DNA of 64,000 nt from Brachynemurus nebulosus (GCA_035578155.1 JAPWDM010000005.1:26100877-26164876); one strand, 5' to 3'. Positions 44,387 to 56,511 are shown, numbered from the stretch's first letter. Notes: generated by a model from the letters alone, not told the origin. Program-made: numbers and translations.

Positions 44387-45149
44387 AAAAATTAAGACCA
44401 AACGAAAATAAACGACCAGTCGATTTCGCATACAATTCCACGTCCGTTTGCCTTCATTACGTTCGAATGTCAAGCAAAAACGCATAGATAACAAAAAAAA
44501 ATAATGTTACAAACAGTGGTGGTTGTGACATACCGAAACCAATAAAAAATAGCTGTGCAGTGTGCACAGTCGATAGAGATAAATAAAACCAATATTACCT
44601 TTATCTACGACTATTACGAAATTGTTTTTTTATTGTACAAAATGCTATCTTAGTAATATATGTTTTACAAGCGACTATGCAAAATTTTGTGCTTAACACG
44701 CAACTATGTATAAAGAAACACAGCTCACTGCACTGTACAAAATTTTTATGTAGCAACTGAAAGTTAGAATTTGTTTTTAATAAATTTCAAGCTTGACTGC
44801 ACGGTTCTTGCATAGCTATTTTGCTCGTGTGATTTTGTGAAAGAGCAGACATCCAAAACGAGAACAATATTTATCCAAAACACTTTTCGGGATACATTTC
44901 GACGTACAGTGGCCATCCAATGGTACGTACTCCGATTTTACGTAGTGACGTCAGCGATTTAGTGGGGTTCTCCTCTCACAGATATGTTGTTGTTTGTCTG
45001 TGTTGGTGAAAATTTATGTACCAAGCCAGAGTCAGGTAGGTAATATTGTCTGAGGGTCTCGTAGCCTTTAAAAATTTCACTACAGATATATATGCACATA
45101 TTCTGTATACGTAATACGCAAAATGCAAATGCAAAATGAGTAACGTAAA
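44387..45149. other. Approach to the 103-bp array; possible outer terminal repeat
   Basis: ACTCCGATTTTACGTAGTG at 44928 is roughly inverted by CCACTACGTAAAATTGGAT at 46998, so the 45-47 kb palindromic array may belong to one element of about 2.1 kb. A full CRE-like TGACGTCA is at 44946-44953. Confidence 0.4.
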
Positions 45150-46760
45150 ATTCTAGAATATTCTAATCGTCAACTAGCAAAGATATCAAAAAACAGACTT
45201 CACCGTTGAATTGGTCATTAAAAATGAGATTAAACAGTGTAGTTTGAGAAACATTCTAGAATGTTCTATTTGTCAATTAGCAAAGATATTGAAAAATCAA
45301 TTGTACCGTTTAATTGTCCATTGAAAAAGAAGTCAAATTACACATTTTGACAAATGTTCTGGAATATTCTATTCGTCAACTAGCAAAGATATTCAAAAAC
45401 AGACGTCGCCACTGAATTGGCTACCAAAAAAAAAAGACCAAATAACACATTTTGAGAAATGTTCTACAATATTCTATTTGTCAACTAAGCCTAGAATCAT
45501 ACGTTGGTCTACGAGAAACGTTAATCATACATCGGCGTCGTTTTGACGGATGGACTTTTTACGGAGAATTTTAGAGTTTATTTGCAAAAAACATTTTTTT
45601 ACATAACAATACTACAAAAGCGAACAAAATATTTAAAAAAATTGGATTTGGAAAAATTTCTTAATGTAAATATTTATTAATTTTTTTAATCTTTTTATCA
45701 AAGCATATTTTCACTATAAAAATTAAAAAATAGATAAATACATCAATTGTAATAATTAATTTATGAACAATTATGAGTCAGTGGACATGTGTGACTTTAC
45801 AGAATGTGAAATTTCTCAGTCATAGATATTCCTATAGATATGTAGTTATTTCCCCATTAGGCACATTTGTAAATTTTCTAAAATTTGTTAGTAACTTTTC
45901 GAATAAGATCTCAAAAAATAATAAAAATTAAAATATTTTCCACAAAATAAATTGTTAATCTCTTATTAAGTCATTCGAAATGCATTCTTTAGTTTTCGAT
46001 TCAATATATTAAAACTTCAGTATTATGTCGTCTCTGTAAGTCAAACAGCTGTAATCATCTTTCACATTATCATAATCATTGAATAAATTAATTATAACAT
46101 CCATATCTTTAATAAATTTTAAAAAAAATTAGGAAAACTTTTATATGTAGTGTACAAAATTTTCAAAAAAAACATACGTTAATCATACATCGACGTCCTT
46201 TTGACGGACACTATTTCAATACAAACAAAACGACAATGACTATAAACAAAATAAATATATGTGGTGTGTTATAATAACAAATAAATTAGATAACAGAAAT
46301 CTCATAGCAAACAAGTAACAACAAGTTGTAGTATTGGAGCAGGTAGAGAAGTTCGTACGTCGTTTTGACGTGTACGTATGATTCTAGGGCTAACAAAGAT
46401 ATTGGAAATTCTTCTGCACCACTTAATTTTCCAACCGAAATTAAACTAATGTAAATCAAATATCCGATTTTGACAAACAATTTTTGCTATTTGACGAATA
46501 GAATATTCTAGAACATTTATCAAAATGTTCTATTCCGTCTTTTATTCGATGACCAATTAAATGATCCAATCGATTTTTTGATATCTTTGTTAGTTGACGA
46601 ATAGAATATTCTAGAATTTTTGTCAAAATGCGCTGCTTAATCTAATTTTTAGTGCCCAATTCAATAGTGAAGTTTGTTTTTTGGTATCTTTGCTAGTTCA
46701 CAAGTAGAATATTCTAGAATTTTTGTCAGCTTCCGCTATTTGGCGTCTTTTACGCTGATA
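45150..46760. repeat. Palindromic 103-bp tandem array (two opposed arms)
   Basis: Left arm, plus orientation: TTCTAGAATRTTCT followed by TCAAYTAGCAAAGATAT at about 45151, 45254, 45358 and 45462, spacing 103-104 bp. Right arm (about 46490-46740), opposite orientation: ATATCTTTGYTAGTT followed by AATAGAATATTCTAGAA, in several copies. The two arms would pair as a long imperfect hairpin. A MITE (45489-46389) is inserted in the last plus-orientation unit. Without it the arms are separated by only about 100 bp. Confidence 0.88.
45489..46389. mobile_element. MITE inserted in the 103-bp array, CTAA target
   Basis: 901 bp with ends GCCTAGAATCATACG / CCCTAGAATCATACG read inward and CTAA on both sides (45485-45488, 46390-46393). 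Removing it restores GTCAACTAACAAAGATATT, the sequence of the other units (GTCAATTAGCAAAGATATT), so boundaries are secure. GTTAATCATACATCGRCGTC and TTTTGACGGA recur subterminally. The 3-4 bp target would suit a PIF/Harbinger-type element. The terminal repeat itself is unassigned. Confidence 0.88.
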
Positions 46761-47717
46761 AATGCGATAGGGAAATTGATTTTTTGACAGTTTTCTAAAA
46801 GTCGTCACTCATATTCATTAGTATAACATTCGATTTTCTTTGTCTACACAACCGAATTTTAGGTGTAAATTGTCTCTTAAGATAATTTTGTTTTAAATAA
46901 ATTCAGATAAATAATATTTACCAACCCCGAAACAAAAGTTTACCAACGCCCCTGATCTTCCGATTTTAGGTACTTCCCCTTAAATTTGCACCGACCACTA
47001 CGTAAAATTGGATTTGTGGTGTACTAAAATTACGTAGGAGTTCTAGTAAATAATGATTCTATTATACGATTCAGTTGTACTCGAGCGGACGTAGATAAAA
47101 GTGAAGATTATTCAAACAATTCGTACGCTTTTTAATGCTTGACAGCGAGTAACTTAGGTACCCATTATTATTTCGATAGGTACTTACATATTATATAATC
47201 GGAGGTTATACATTATTCATTAGTTTTCTAAGATTAATATTAGCAGCATTTCTAAGTAGGTATCCATTTTGTATGGGTATATATTCAGTGTATAATAATG
47301 CTCCAATATATTTCACTTCTTCGAATTTATCGCCGCATGCAATAAACGGAGATTGTTGGATTTCATTAGTTTTATTGCTGATTGCAATGCAAAATTCGAA
47401 CAAGTATTGTACGGTACCAAAAATTAAGAAGGCATTCTGTGAATTACTTTGTTTAAAATATCAGGAATGTTTCTCTCTGTGTACAAACGTACACACCTGT
47501 GATGGACATTCCATGGGTAATTTAAATTATTATATTTTCCAAAATGTAAAAATTGACATAAGTACTAATAAAATAAAAATTTATAAATTGATTTTGAAAT
47601 TAAAAAATATGTTGATATTCATTAATTTTACAAGTAATATTTCGTAGCACAATTTTAGTAACATAATTATTAATGAATTAATAAATTTTATTAAAAAAAT
47701 TTACCAAAATCACATAT
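46761..47717. other. No gene recognised
   Basis: Overlapping 124-codon plus and 65-codon minus frames near 47206-47647 have no recognisable domain, and I do not call them. The possible outer inverted terminus is at about 46998. Confidence 0.35.
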
Positions 47718-47782
47718 TTCGGGAATGGAACCCGGCACCACGCGTATGTATAGTTACCCTAACCACTTGCCTACGCACCAGA
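47718..47782 (-). repeat. tRNA-like (SINE head or tRNA pseudogene), minus strand
   Basis: The minus strand has GCGTAGGCAAGTGGTTAGGG, resembling a polymerase III A box region, and GCCGGGTTCCATTCCCG, resembling a T arm with a B box (GGTTCCATTCC, against GGTTCRANTCC). Four of five T-stem pairs form. The spacing of A and B boxes is close to that in a tRNA. The anticodon region does not fold cleanly, so a SINE head is more likely than a working tRNA. Confidence 0.55.
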
Positions 47783-50051
47783 TACAACATACTAAATAAC
47801 ATGTATACTATATGTTGCCTATATTTTTGTAGCCTAAGCTTTAAATGAAAATATCTACTATGTTTCTAAAAGACAGACTTTAATATTGTAGATTCTTTAT
47901 ATTAATGTGATGATCTAAACTAGTAAACGAAATCTGATCGAAATCGGTGAGAGACATATCTGAACCTCACCTTCTTAGTTACATAATTTGAACTCAAAAT
48001 TTACATTGCTACAATCAAAATAATCTTTAATCCATAAATATGATTTATATTCTGAAATTTAGTTATCCACTAGCATTATATTCTAAATTTCACCAAAACT
48101 GCACATATATATCGCTTAAACAGTGAGTTTTATGGTTTAAAATCAACTAAATCAAACTGATAATGTCATGAAAGTCACTATTTTAATTTCTACATAATAG
48201 TCCGGGGGGCCAGGGGGTATCTTTAATAAACTTATTGTAATAATTTCTCATTGATCTTTTAATGATTTTTAGATAATTTGAAGTTTAAGGTCAAATTTTC
48301 CACTGTTTTCATAAAAATTATTCAAATATAATTTTCAACCTAAAAATCAATTTTCGATCAATCACAGAATTTATAATTTATCAAAAAAATGTAAAGAACA
48401 AATGTAAAAATTGATAATTAATTATAAATTACGAATCATGTGACCCAAAATCAACTAATGTAAGTAGAATTAATAATGTCACAAGAGATATATTTACAAT
48501 TTTTTTAAATTAAAAGTTACTTTAGTGGCTTTTTGAGTAATTTGAATTTTTAAATTAAAGAGAGAAAAAAATCAATTATATTAACCCTTTTAGTTATGCC
48601 CATTATCGTTTTAACACGAATAAAACCGTTTAATTTAATTAAAAGAGTGTTAAAGACCATAGAAAACAATAAAAGTGTTAGACATTACTTAAAATTAGTG
48701 ATTATAAACACTTCCTTTTTTAAAAAAAAAAAAATCATTTAAATATACAACATCCGGCCATAGTCATCCAGAGCAGTGCCCTGATACTTAACAAAGTGCA
48801 TCAATCCCATCACAGAAACTATATCAATCATCATTTTAAATTAAACCAAATATTTGAAATTTCTAGTACATTTCTGGTATTGCACGTTCAATTCAAACTG
48901 TATATATGTACCTACACTCACAGTGCCTAATTTAATATGCTAAATGAAGTAAAACAAATTCTGTTTGAAACGTTCGTTGATTTGTTACGCCAAATGTTAC
49001 GTACCACCCGAAATATGTTTATGTCCCATACATATAGTGACCAACAAAAATAATGAAATCAAAAACACAAAAAAAAGTTGTACCGATCAAAACTCATATG
49101 ATAATTAAGTATTTTTGTCTAATACTGTACAAAATATGTAAACTGAATAATAATGAAACATGTCTTTTTTTTGAATTTGTTGTGTATTGGACGAAATTGA
49201 ACACATGGCTCCTAATTCCTCCACATAAAGTAAAATTAAATAATTACTCAAAATCATAATTGCATTTACTGTATTATAAATTTTATAACTTCTGGAAATA
49301 TTATTACAGTTAGTTTGCTAAGTGGTAAATCTGATTAGTTTAGAACTGCATGTATGCATATTGCATGCATTTTACTTGGTCTACACCTCTGGCAGTTAGT
49401 TCATTGGTGACTAAACGAATGGCGAGCAATGCATTTCAGAGAAAATCATTCAGAATATATACATATTATGTACCTATGTGTAAATTAATTCGAAATTTCT
49501 GTCAATAGGGCAATAACTGAGAAAATGTGATCTTGTAAAATATTAGCAAGATTACGGTGTTCCTGTAAGGATCGCTGAAAGTGTAGAGATTTAATAAAAA
49601 GGATATAGAGGATAGAATACAGTAATGCAGGCGTCGCCGTCGGCAGCCATTTTTAATTGCCAGACAAAATCAATCCAAATGTAACTAATATAAAGATTTT
49701 TATCAGAATTTTTTAAAATGAACCATATGGTAATTTTCAATATGTGTTTATTTTGTTAATTTATTTTTATATACCATATTTGTCAAACTCTCGTGGGTCA
49801 TTTTAAATTACCAAATGGGTCATTTGGAGATTCGCAGATCACAGGTTGCTAGGCCTATTGAAACAAGGTACTTTTCTGTATTATTTTTAATTAGGTACTT
49901 ATAGAATTTTTACCTTGAAATGGCCGGGATATATTTGTGAAAGTTTCCCTTCAAAATTGCAGATGATAATTAGCATAGTTTGTTGTAGACCCCGTAATGG
50001 TCAAGTTACACTGCGTACGGCAGTAAATAGGAGACTACCATCACAGAACTA
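47783..50051. other. Mostly featureless; possible worn hAT fragment at 49628-49860
   Basis: GCAGGCGTCGCCGTCGGCAG (49627) and GATCACAGGTTGCTAGGCC (49837) resemble the two ends of GGTTGC-type hAT elements from other animals, but they do not match each other well. A G-rich patch (GGGGGGCCAGGGGG, 48203) stands out. No gene recognised. Confidence 0.35.
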
Positions 50052-50124
50052 GGACACATAGCTCAGTGGTAGAACAGCGGTTCCGCAACGTAAAGACCCT
50101 GAGTTCAATTCCTGCTTCAAAGAA
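50052..50124 (+). repeat. tRNA-like sequence (SINE head or pseudogene)
   Basis: GGACACATAGCTCAGTGG holds an excellent A box (TAGCTCAGTGG, 50059-50069), and GAGTTCAATTCC (50101-50112) a good B box, 42 bp apart as in a real tRNA. The D and T stems have mismatches and the anticodon stem is broken, so it is probably not an expressed tRNA. Confidence 0.55.
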
Positions 50125-51180
50125 CTTTTTCGAAACACAACGAAGAAAATTTGTGAACCGGTACTGGTCCGCAGAAAGGTATGTAAATTAAAACAAATTA
50201 CAAAAATATGTGTAATTTTTATTTTTACTTTAAAAAAAAAAAACATTGAGGGGTGAGGGGGGGCAGACTAGCTTTACGAAAAAAGGCTTTTAGCGATAAA
50301 AATCGCATGTTTTTAAATTTAGTTTTTCTTATTTACGGTCCATGATAGCACATGTCTAACAGAATGCAACGCAACCTTTTTTGTTTTGAAAATAGGAAAC
50401 GTTTCTTGTTGTAAAAAAGGCAATTTTTGGGGCGTACCTTTTTTATTTACGGTTCATGATAGCACACGACTAGCACAATACGGCATAGAAATTTTATTCA
50501 ATAAAAAAAAATGGCTGGGCTAGCTTGGTCGGGTCATATGGTCGACCAATTGGTCAGAATACGACATTTCATATTACACGACTAAATGTTATTCTAATTA
50601 ACAGCAGAAATTATTCCAGGATACAATTCGATTTAAGACTAAAAAATTGCTTCTAAACTTATCTCAAACGCCTAAGAAAGTGTTGATATTTTTCCGAATT
50701 AATTGCAAATAAAGTGGTCTGAAAACGACATTTCATATTATATAACCAAATGTTATTCCAACCAACGGTGGAAATGATTCTAAGCTACAAGAATTATGTA
50801 TATTTAAATTTGAAAAACTGCTTTTTAACATTTCTTTAATGCTTAAAAAGGTATCGTTATCTATCTGAATTTCACTGTAGACCAAACGGTCGGAAAACGA
50901 CATTTCATATTAAACGACCAAATATTATTCCAAATAATGGCAGAAATGATTCCAGGATACAATAACCCTATTTAAGATTAAAGAACGGCTTTTATACATT
51001 TCTCTAATACTTAAGAATGTGCCAATATTTATCTAAATTACATGGCTGACCAAGTAGTCGAAAAAACATATTTTTTATTGGACGTAACTCGTCTTAATGT
51101 TATTTCAATTTATGACGAAAATTATTCCAAGCTACATGAAATCAATCATAATTAGTAAATGTAGAACACTGTTAAAGGAA
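50125..51180 (+). repeat. About 167-bp tandem array, locus 1
   Basis: ACGACATTTCATATTA recurs at 50563, 50725 and 50897, and worn near 51063, followed each time by ACCAAATGTTATTCCAA, AATGATTCCAGGATACAA and TTTATACATTTCTCTAATRC. A leader has two copies of TTATTTACGGTCCATGATAG (50330, 50443) and a GAACCGGTACTGGTCCGC block (50157). The same blocks occur in reverse at 53640-54250 inside a hAT-type element. Confidence 0.82.
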
Positions 51181-51753
51181 GTGTGTATTTGGATTCAGAA
51201 AAACTTCTAAATAAAAACTGCTATTTGTTGACCAAATTTCTACTTTTTTATATATTGTTTATCACAAAAATATATCTCTCAGCAAGACCAGCCATACCAC
51301 AACAAGTTTCTTCAAGGCAACTACTGCACATATGCGCCTTCGAAATCCAACATCTAACTAGTTTCTCTCATATCCTCCATCCACATTTAGTAAGAGAATG
51401 GATCAGTCACGGGATCCAAATAGATTTTTAAGCCATACATACTATATAAATGAGCTAATTTTTTTTTTTTTTTTTTGGACAAGCAATTTTCTAAATATGA
51501 AATAAATATATACAAATTGTAACTCAATTCCAGTATCATAATTGTCCTAATATTGAACTTATAACCGACAATCAAAATGTGTATTAAAACTGTACATGGA
51601 ATGATAATGTTGGCAGCACTGCACTGGTGTGTATGCAGACGACAGTCTCAATTGGATAATTTACATATGTCTGATTGTAAAATGAAACGAATTGCATCCC
51701 AGTATCATACAATATTATTTTATAAACATTCACAGTACTCAGTACCTACTCAG
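51181..51753. other. No gene recognised
   Basis: An 82-codon plus frame (51183-51431) has no recognisable domain. A poly-T run lies near 51460. Confidence 0.3.
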
Positions 51754-52002
51754 TACAATAGAACCTCTAATTACGGACACCTTGCCTCTATACGAAAACC
51801 AATGCATTCAGCACACTCTTAAGCGTACCTTCTGTTAACCGGACCCGGACACGATATTTTTGAACAGCCATACACATTATTACCTCCATTGGCCGGACGC
51901 GAGTACATCTATATGTATACCTATATGGGTTAGATGTATTTGTTCATGTTTTAACTTGTTAACAATGAGTCTGATGTGACGATGGTGACGATGTATTTGT
52001 AA

Positions 52003-52468
52003 GGTCGGGCGCACACTGAGACGCAGTTAACGCAGGCAGGGCAGCGCAGTTTCTGTGACTCGTGTTGTAGAACGGGACAGCGCGAATTGAAACGCAGAGC
52101 AGAGCAGAGCAGCACTACGTCGCACGAGACCGATGTGGCACTCGTGAATGTGACACAGAAACTGCGCAATGCTGCGCCACATTGTAATACGTTCTCGAGT
52201 TTTAGTAGGTTTTATTTCGCCGAAATGAAAACAATTGAAGAAATTGAAGAAAAACAGTGCTGCTCTGCTCTGCTCTGCTTTTAAATTCGCGCTATCTCGT
52301 TCTACAACAAGAGTCACAGAAACTGTGATGCCCTGCTTGCGTTAACTACGTCTCAATGTGCGCCCGGCCACACAGTTTATTTCTCATGCTTTCTTGCTTT
52401 ACCCTGCTCTGCTTTGCTCTGCCCTGCCCTGCGTTTACTGCGTGAGGCAGATCAATGTGTACCTGGCC
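52003..52468. mobile_element. PIF/Harbinger-like MITE, TAA target, with duplicated end
   Basis: 466 bp between TAA (52000-52002) and TAA (52469-52471). The left end GGTCGGGCGCACACTGAG, and an inner inverted arm ending in GCGCCCGGCC at 52369, pair over about 115 bp, including AACGCAGGCAGGGCAG, TTTCTGTGACTCGTGTTG and GCAGAGCAGAGCAGAGC. The last 100 bp (CCCTGCCCTGCGTTTACTGC, then GTACCTGGCC) are a second, diverged right end. GCAGA repeats give the element unusual composition. The 25-kb Tigger relic has the empty site GCATTTGTAAACG. Confidence 0.92.
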
Positions 52469-53446
52469 TAAACGTCTTATTTTAGTATAGGTACCTAAAT
52501 TCGTTCATGAAATTGATTTGAGTGTTATAACATGTTTAATGAAAACGACGATGCAGAACATATATTATGTAGATGAAACTAATTTAACCGATTTATACAC
52601 ACATGTGATTGGAGAAACAAACATAAAATCTTATCGCAATGTGTGCTGTAATCTTTAAGACTCACAAATATTTTTTGCAAATAAAAGTTCAATACTGGTC
52701 TAGAACTAACTAACAACCTTCGCTCCCATATTCAAGACAGAATCATAATTTTTTTTAAAAAGAAAGCAAAAATTGAAGACTTTCGTTTCTGAAGTTTTTT
52801 TTTTTTTTTAATTATATACGTAGGTATGTATATAAATATTAAATAAAAAGAAAAAAAACTTACAATTAATTTTTTTGCAATTCTGGGATTAAAATACATG
52901 ATTTACACTTTTAGTCCTAAGGGACTAAAAATACTTTTGCTCCCGCTTTTAAGTGAATCAACAAGCACAATTTAGAGAACATCACCAATCAGCAAGTGAA
53001 ATTTAATTTAAATTATATACTCAATTTGAATGACATTTAAAATTATTTTCTTCTTAATTTTTAAAATTTTACATTGTCCGAAATTGCAAAAAGTAGTATC
53101 TATATACGCTACAGGACTTAAGTGTTTTGTTTGTTTTTTTTTTTTTATCCCCCACGTGAATTGTTGACCTCGAGCCTTTACAGGCCGTCTGGCAACAAAC
53201 TTTACACTCGGGATTAAAACGTACACTTTAGTTCTTTGGTGTATAACATACTATTGTGTAACTCCTATGTTTTGTTATAACTTACTTATTAATTTTTAAT
53301 TTATTTATTTATTTGAGCTTTTGTTTACATTTGTAGAGTTACAATAAAAGTATTTTAAAAAAGTTAAAATTTCCATGTTTCGAATAAAACATTGAATTTG
53401 TGTAATATTTATGTTTAAATCATTTCTGAATGAAGTTAGTTATGGA

Positions 53447-54405
53447 CAGTGTTGTGCTTATCTAGATAACGTTATCTGAAATTTTATCTAGATAACGTCT
53501 TCGTTATCTATTATCTTTTATCTAGATATTTTTAAAAGAAGTTATCTTTTATCTTATCTTTTTATTAAGCGAAGGAAAAAGATAAGATAATAAGAATACA
53601 TCTTTCTTTTTCCTAAAAAAAAAGAAAATTGAAGCTAAATTCACCATTTACCTATTATTCACTTGGCCGACCATATAATTCAGATAAATTTTGACACTTT
53701 CTTAAGAAATACAAAAATTTTAAAAGTAATTATTTAATTTTAAACAGAATTCATATTGTCTGGAATCATTTCCGCCATTAGTTGGAATAACATTTAATCG
53801 TGTAATATGAAATGTCTATTCCAACCACTTGGTCTACCATGTAATTTAGATAAGTATCGACAATTTTTTAAACATTAGAGAAATGTTTAAGAACTTTTCG
53901 TTAATTGTAAATAGAATTCTTATAGCCTGGATTCATTTCGGCCATTAGTTGGAATAACATTTAGTCGTGTAATATGAAATGTCGTTTTCCGACCACTTGG
54001 TCGATCATGTAACGTAGATAAATACCGACACTTTTTAAGCACTTTTTTTGAAATAAAAAAATGTTGTACTCTACGTGTGCTATCATGGCCCGTAAATAAA
54101 GAAAATAAATTCCAAAACATGTAATTTTGTCGCCAAAAATCTTTCTTGAACATTTTTGTAATTTATAATAATAAACACATCTTTCTGGGGACCGGTGAAC
54201 TACTTTCGTAGCCCGGTCCCCGTCCACGGATGGGCGGTTGAGAAACACTGACCTATAGTGCATTATTTCTGTAAATATTATCTGTTATCTAAAATTTTAT
54301 CTAGATAACGGTTCAGTTATCTGTTATCTTTATCTAGATGTATTAAATTATGTTATCTATTATCTGTTATCTAGATAATAAAATTCGATATCTTGCCCAA
54401 CACTG
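53447..54405. mobile_element. hAT-type element with 8-bp target duplication GTTATGGA
   Basis: 959 bp. Ends CAGTGTTGTGCTTATC / CAGTGTTGGGCAAGAT read inward, flanked by GTTATGGA at 53439-53446 and 54406-54413. Both subterminal zones are built of TTATCTAGATAAC and GTTATCT motifs. The middle holds a second element in reverse: two to three units of the 167-bp tandem repeat, the ATTTACGGGCCATGATAG block, and a GGGGACCGGTGAAC...CGGTTGAGAAACACTG terminus at about 54250, which looks like another hAT end. Confidence 0.93.
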
Positions 54406-54537
54406 GTTATGGATACTACATTGTTTCGTTGGATAATTCTGTTATTTACTCTGCCGCTGTTAAGCGAACACCTCTGTTAGCCGAATAAATTTTTGTGTGA
54501 CGTTGTCACCTGTCCGGTTAACAAAGGTTCTACTGTA

Positions 54538-55070
54538 TCCACCAGTATGTACACACAATACAAGTACACAAACAAGTACACAACTACATATATCAACAAA
54601 ACTACATAACTTGCGGGGTCAGGTCATCCACACTATATGTATAAACTTATATAAACGGTATGGAATGGATTCAATGCTATCCTATGTATGTACACTGTGT
54701 AGTACTTGCTATCTACTATCTCTAGTGAATGCACATATTTATAATTTTAATCGTCTTCTTTGTATCATTACACTATGCAACATTTTGGTTATCAATGTGT
54801 AAAGATTCGAATACACAATACCTTGAACTTCACCAACATATAACAAGAATACGAATTTCGTCCGCCTCCATTTCTACTGGTCAGATTTTAACACAATTTC
54901 ACACAAAAATCTAAAATGGGATTATTACCTAAGTCTCCATAGATGAACCCTGGGTAAGAGTAAAGGTCCATATTGAATACAATATTCAAGGTCTTGTTGT
55001 ATATCAAAGTAGATGAAGAAAGGTATGCCGACGCGTAGATCGTGATGACGTAGATGGCGAATTACATATA
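54538..55070. other. No gene recognised
   Basis: Has short ACAAGTACACAA-type repeats near 54555 and ordinary AT-rich sequence. A 101-codon plus frame (54497-54802) has no recognisable domain. Confidence 0.3.
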
Positions 55071-55072
55071 TA

Positions 55073-55273
55073 CAGCGTGAGTTTTTTGAGAGTTGCCATT
55101 TTTATTACAACCAAACCGTTGATTTAATTGAAAAATTGCTGAAATAAGAGTTATAGATATCGACGGGGGAAACTGATTGCTATAGTCAGAAGCTTTATAG
55201 CTCTTATAGCGTCTTTGCTCTTATCAACGGTTTGGCTGTAATAAAAATGGTAACTCTCAAAAAACTCACGCTG
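55073..55273. mobile_element. Mariner-type MITE, family C, copy 4 (compact, near-perfect ends)
   Basis: 201 bp. Ends CAGCGTGAGTTTTTTGAGAG read inward on both sides, continuing almost identically through TTGCCATTTTTATTACA and CCAAACCGTTGAT (about 50 bp). TA precedes the left end. The right flank is TC, so the target duplication has mutated. The inner part has ATCGACGGGGGAAACTG, the family block also at 2131, 5085 and 19517. Confidence 0.9.
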
Positions 55274-56511
55274 TCTTGCTGTAATGCTGTCTTTTTCTAA
55301 AAATTCAAAATTCAAATTGACGTATTATGATGTAGATGGCGAACTGCGCAAAAAAGCTCATTTTCGGACTCAAATATTAAAATAAATAAATAAATAAATA
55401 AACAGATTAATATGACCTTATTTTTAAACTAATTTATCATTCTGCACCTTTTGAAACTAACATTACGAAAATAAAAATCGTTACATGACCTAAAAGTAAA
55501 TACATCTATCACCCAGGGCCGAATTTACTTCTGACTCTTACTCTGGCCTCGATCCGTTATTGTCGGATAGATTGTAATAGTCATTTTTTCGGTGAAAAAA
55601 AAAAAAAAACAACAAAAAAATTCATACCAGTGTATCCCAGTCTTAACACCACCTACATGAATAGCTCCTATTACATACACTTGTTGTTCCCAATGGGTAA
55701 TACAAACGCAACGCAGACCAATGGTAGACAAAATGAACTTTTTAGAACGTACATTTTTATTTCATATTTTTTTTATTTTTATATTTATAATACGCAAATA
55801 TTATTCAATATAAACGTTATTAAAAAAACTAAATAAATCTTTTCTTTTCAATCTTCTATCTCTATCATTTTTTTTAAATAAAAAGTAATTAAAGGATAAT
55901 GATCTAGCATATTATTACTTCACGATTACTTGCAATTTTTTTTATTCGGCTATCGATTTTCAAAAAAAGTTTTACATTGTTAATAAACAAAATCCTTTGA
56001 ATTAATAATTAAGCCAGTCTTAATGCGTGAAAAAATAATATAAAATACAATCTCTCTTAACAATAATACTTATTATGTGTCACAATAACGAAATGAAAAA
56101 TGATATATTTGATAAAAATATTGTCTATATAAAAGTCCGCAACCTTTGAACTTACAAACGCAAATTGCACCAACAATCAACAGATCAGTATGCGCTCTAA
56201 TTGCGCTTAAAAAATAAACAGGAAATATTGTGTAGAAATAGGTTAGAGAAAGAAAACATTATCTTCTCTAGATATGAATGAAATAATTATTATGTAATTA
56301 GGTATGTAAATAAAAAAGCAAAAAAAGAAAAAAAAAGGAATTGTAACAACAAAATGTAGAGCTAAATTTAGATAAGAAATGCGTGACTGCATTAATGTGT
56401 TGGCTTCGTAGTTGTAATTTATTCCACAACTAGATCAAAGAACTTGCGGAGTATTAATAAATCATCATACGATAATGTATGTTTTTAATTTTCTTTCATT
56501 TTTTATTTTAG
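55274..56511. other. No gene recognised
   Basis: A GATGTAGATGGCGAACTGC phrase (55332) repeats GACGTAGATGGCGAATTAC (55047), just outside each side of the MITE above. The rest is AT-rich. Confidence 0.35.

Larger units (their letters stand above)
51756..54535. mobile_element. Pogo/Tigger-like element, split by two younger insertions
   Basis: Ends CAATAGAACCTCTAATTACG / CAGTAGAACCTTTGTTAACC read inward, between TA at 51754-51755 and 54536-54537. Internal blocks match the short relative at 25455-25700 in the same order. Nested in it are a PIF-type MITE (52003-52468) and a hAT-type element (53447-54405). The rest (52470-53440) shows no transposase frame. So it is a non-autonomous or badly worn copy. 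Confidence 0.85.

Noticed and set aside
47206..47647. 124-codon plus frame and opposing 65-codon minus frame
   Set aside because: They overlap each other on opposite strands, have no recognisable domain and show ordinary AT-rich composition.
50052..50124. Working tRNA gene
   Set aside because: A and B boxes are good, but the D, anticodon and T stems have too many mismatches. Kept only as a tRNA-like sequence.
52800..52832. Plus-strand poly-T followed by TACGTAG|GTATGT as a ratchet point
   Set aside because: The tract is about 15 nt from the AG, interrupted by purines, and GTATGT is not the usual donor at such sites.
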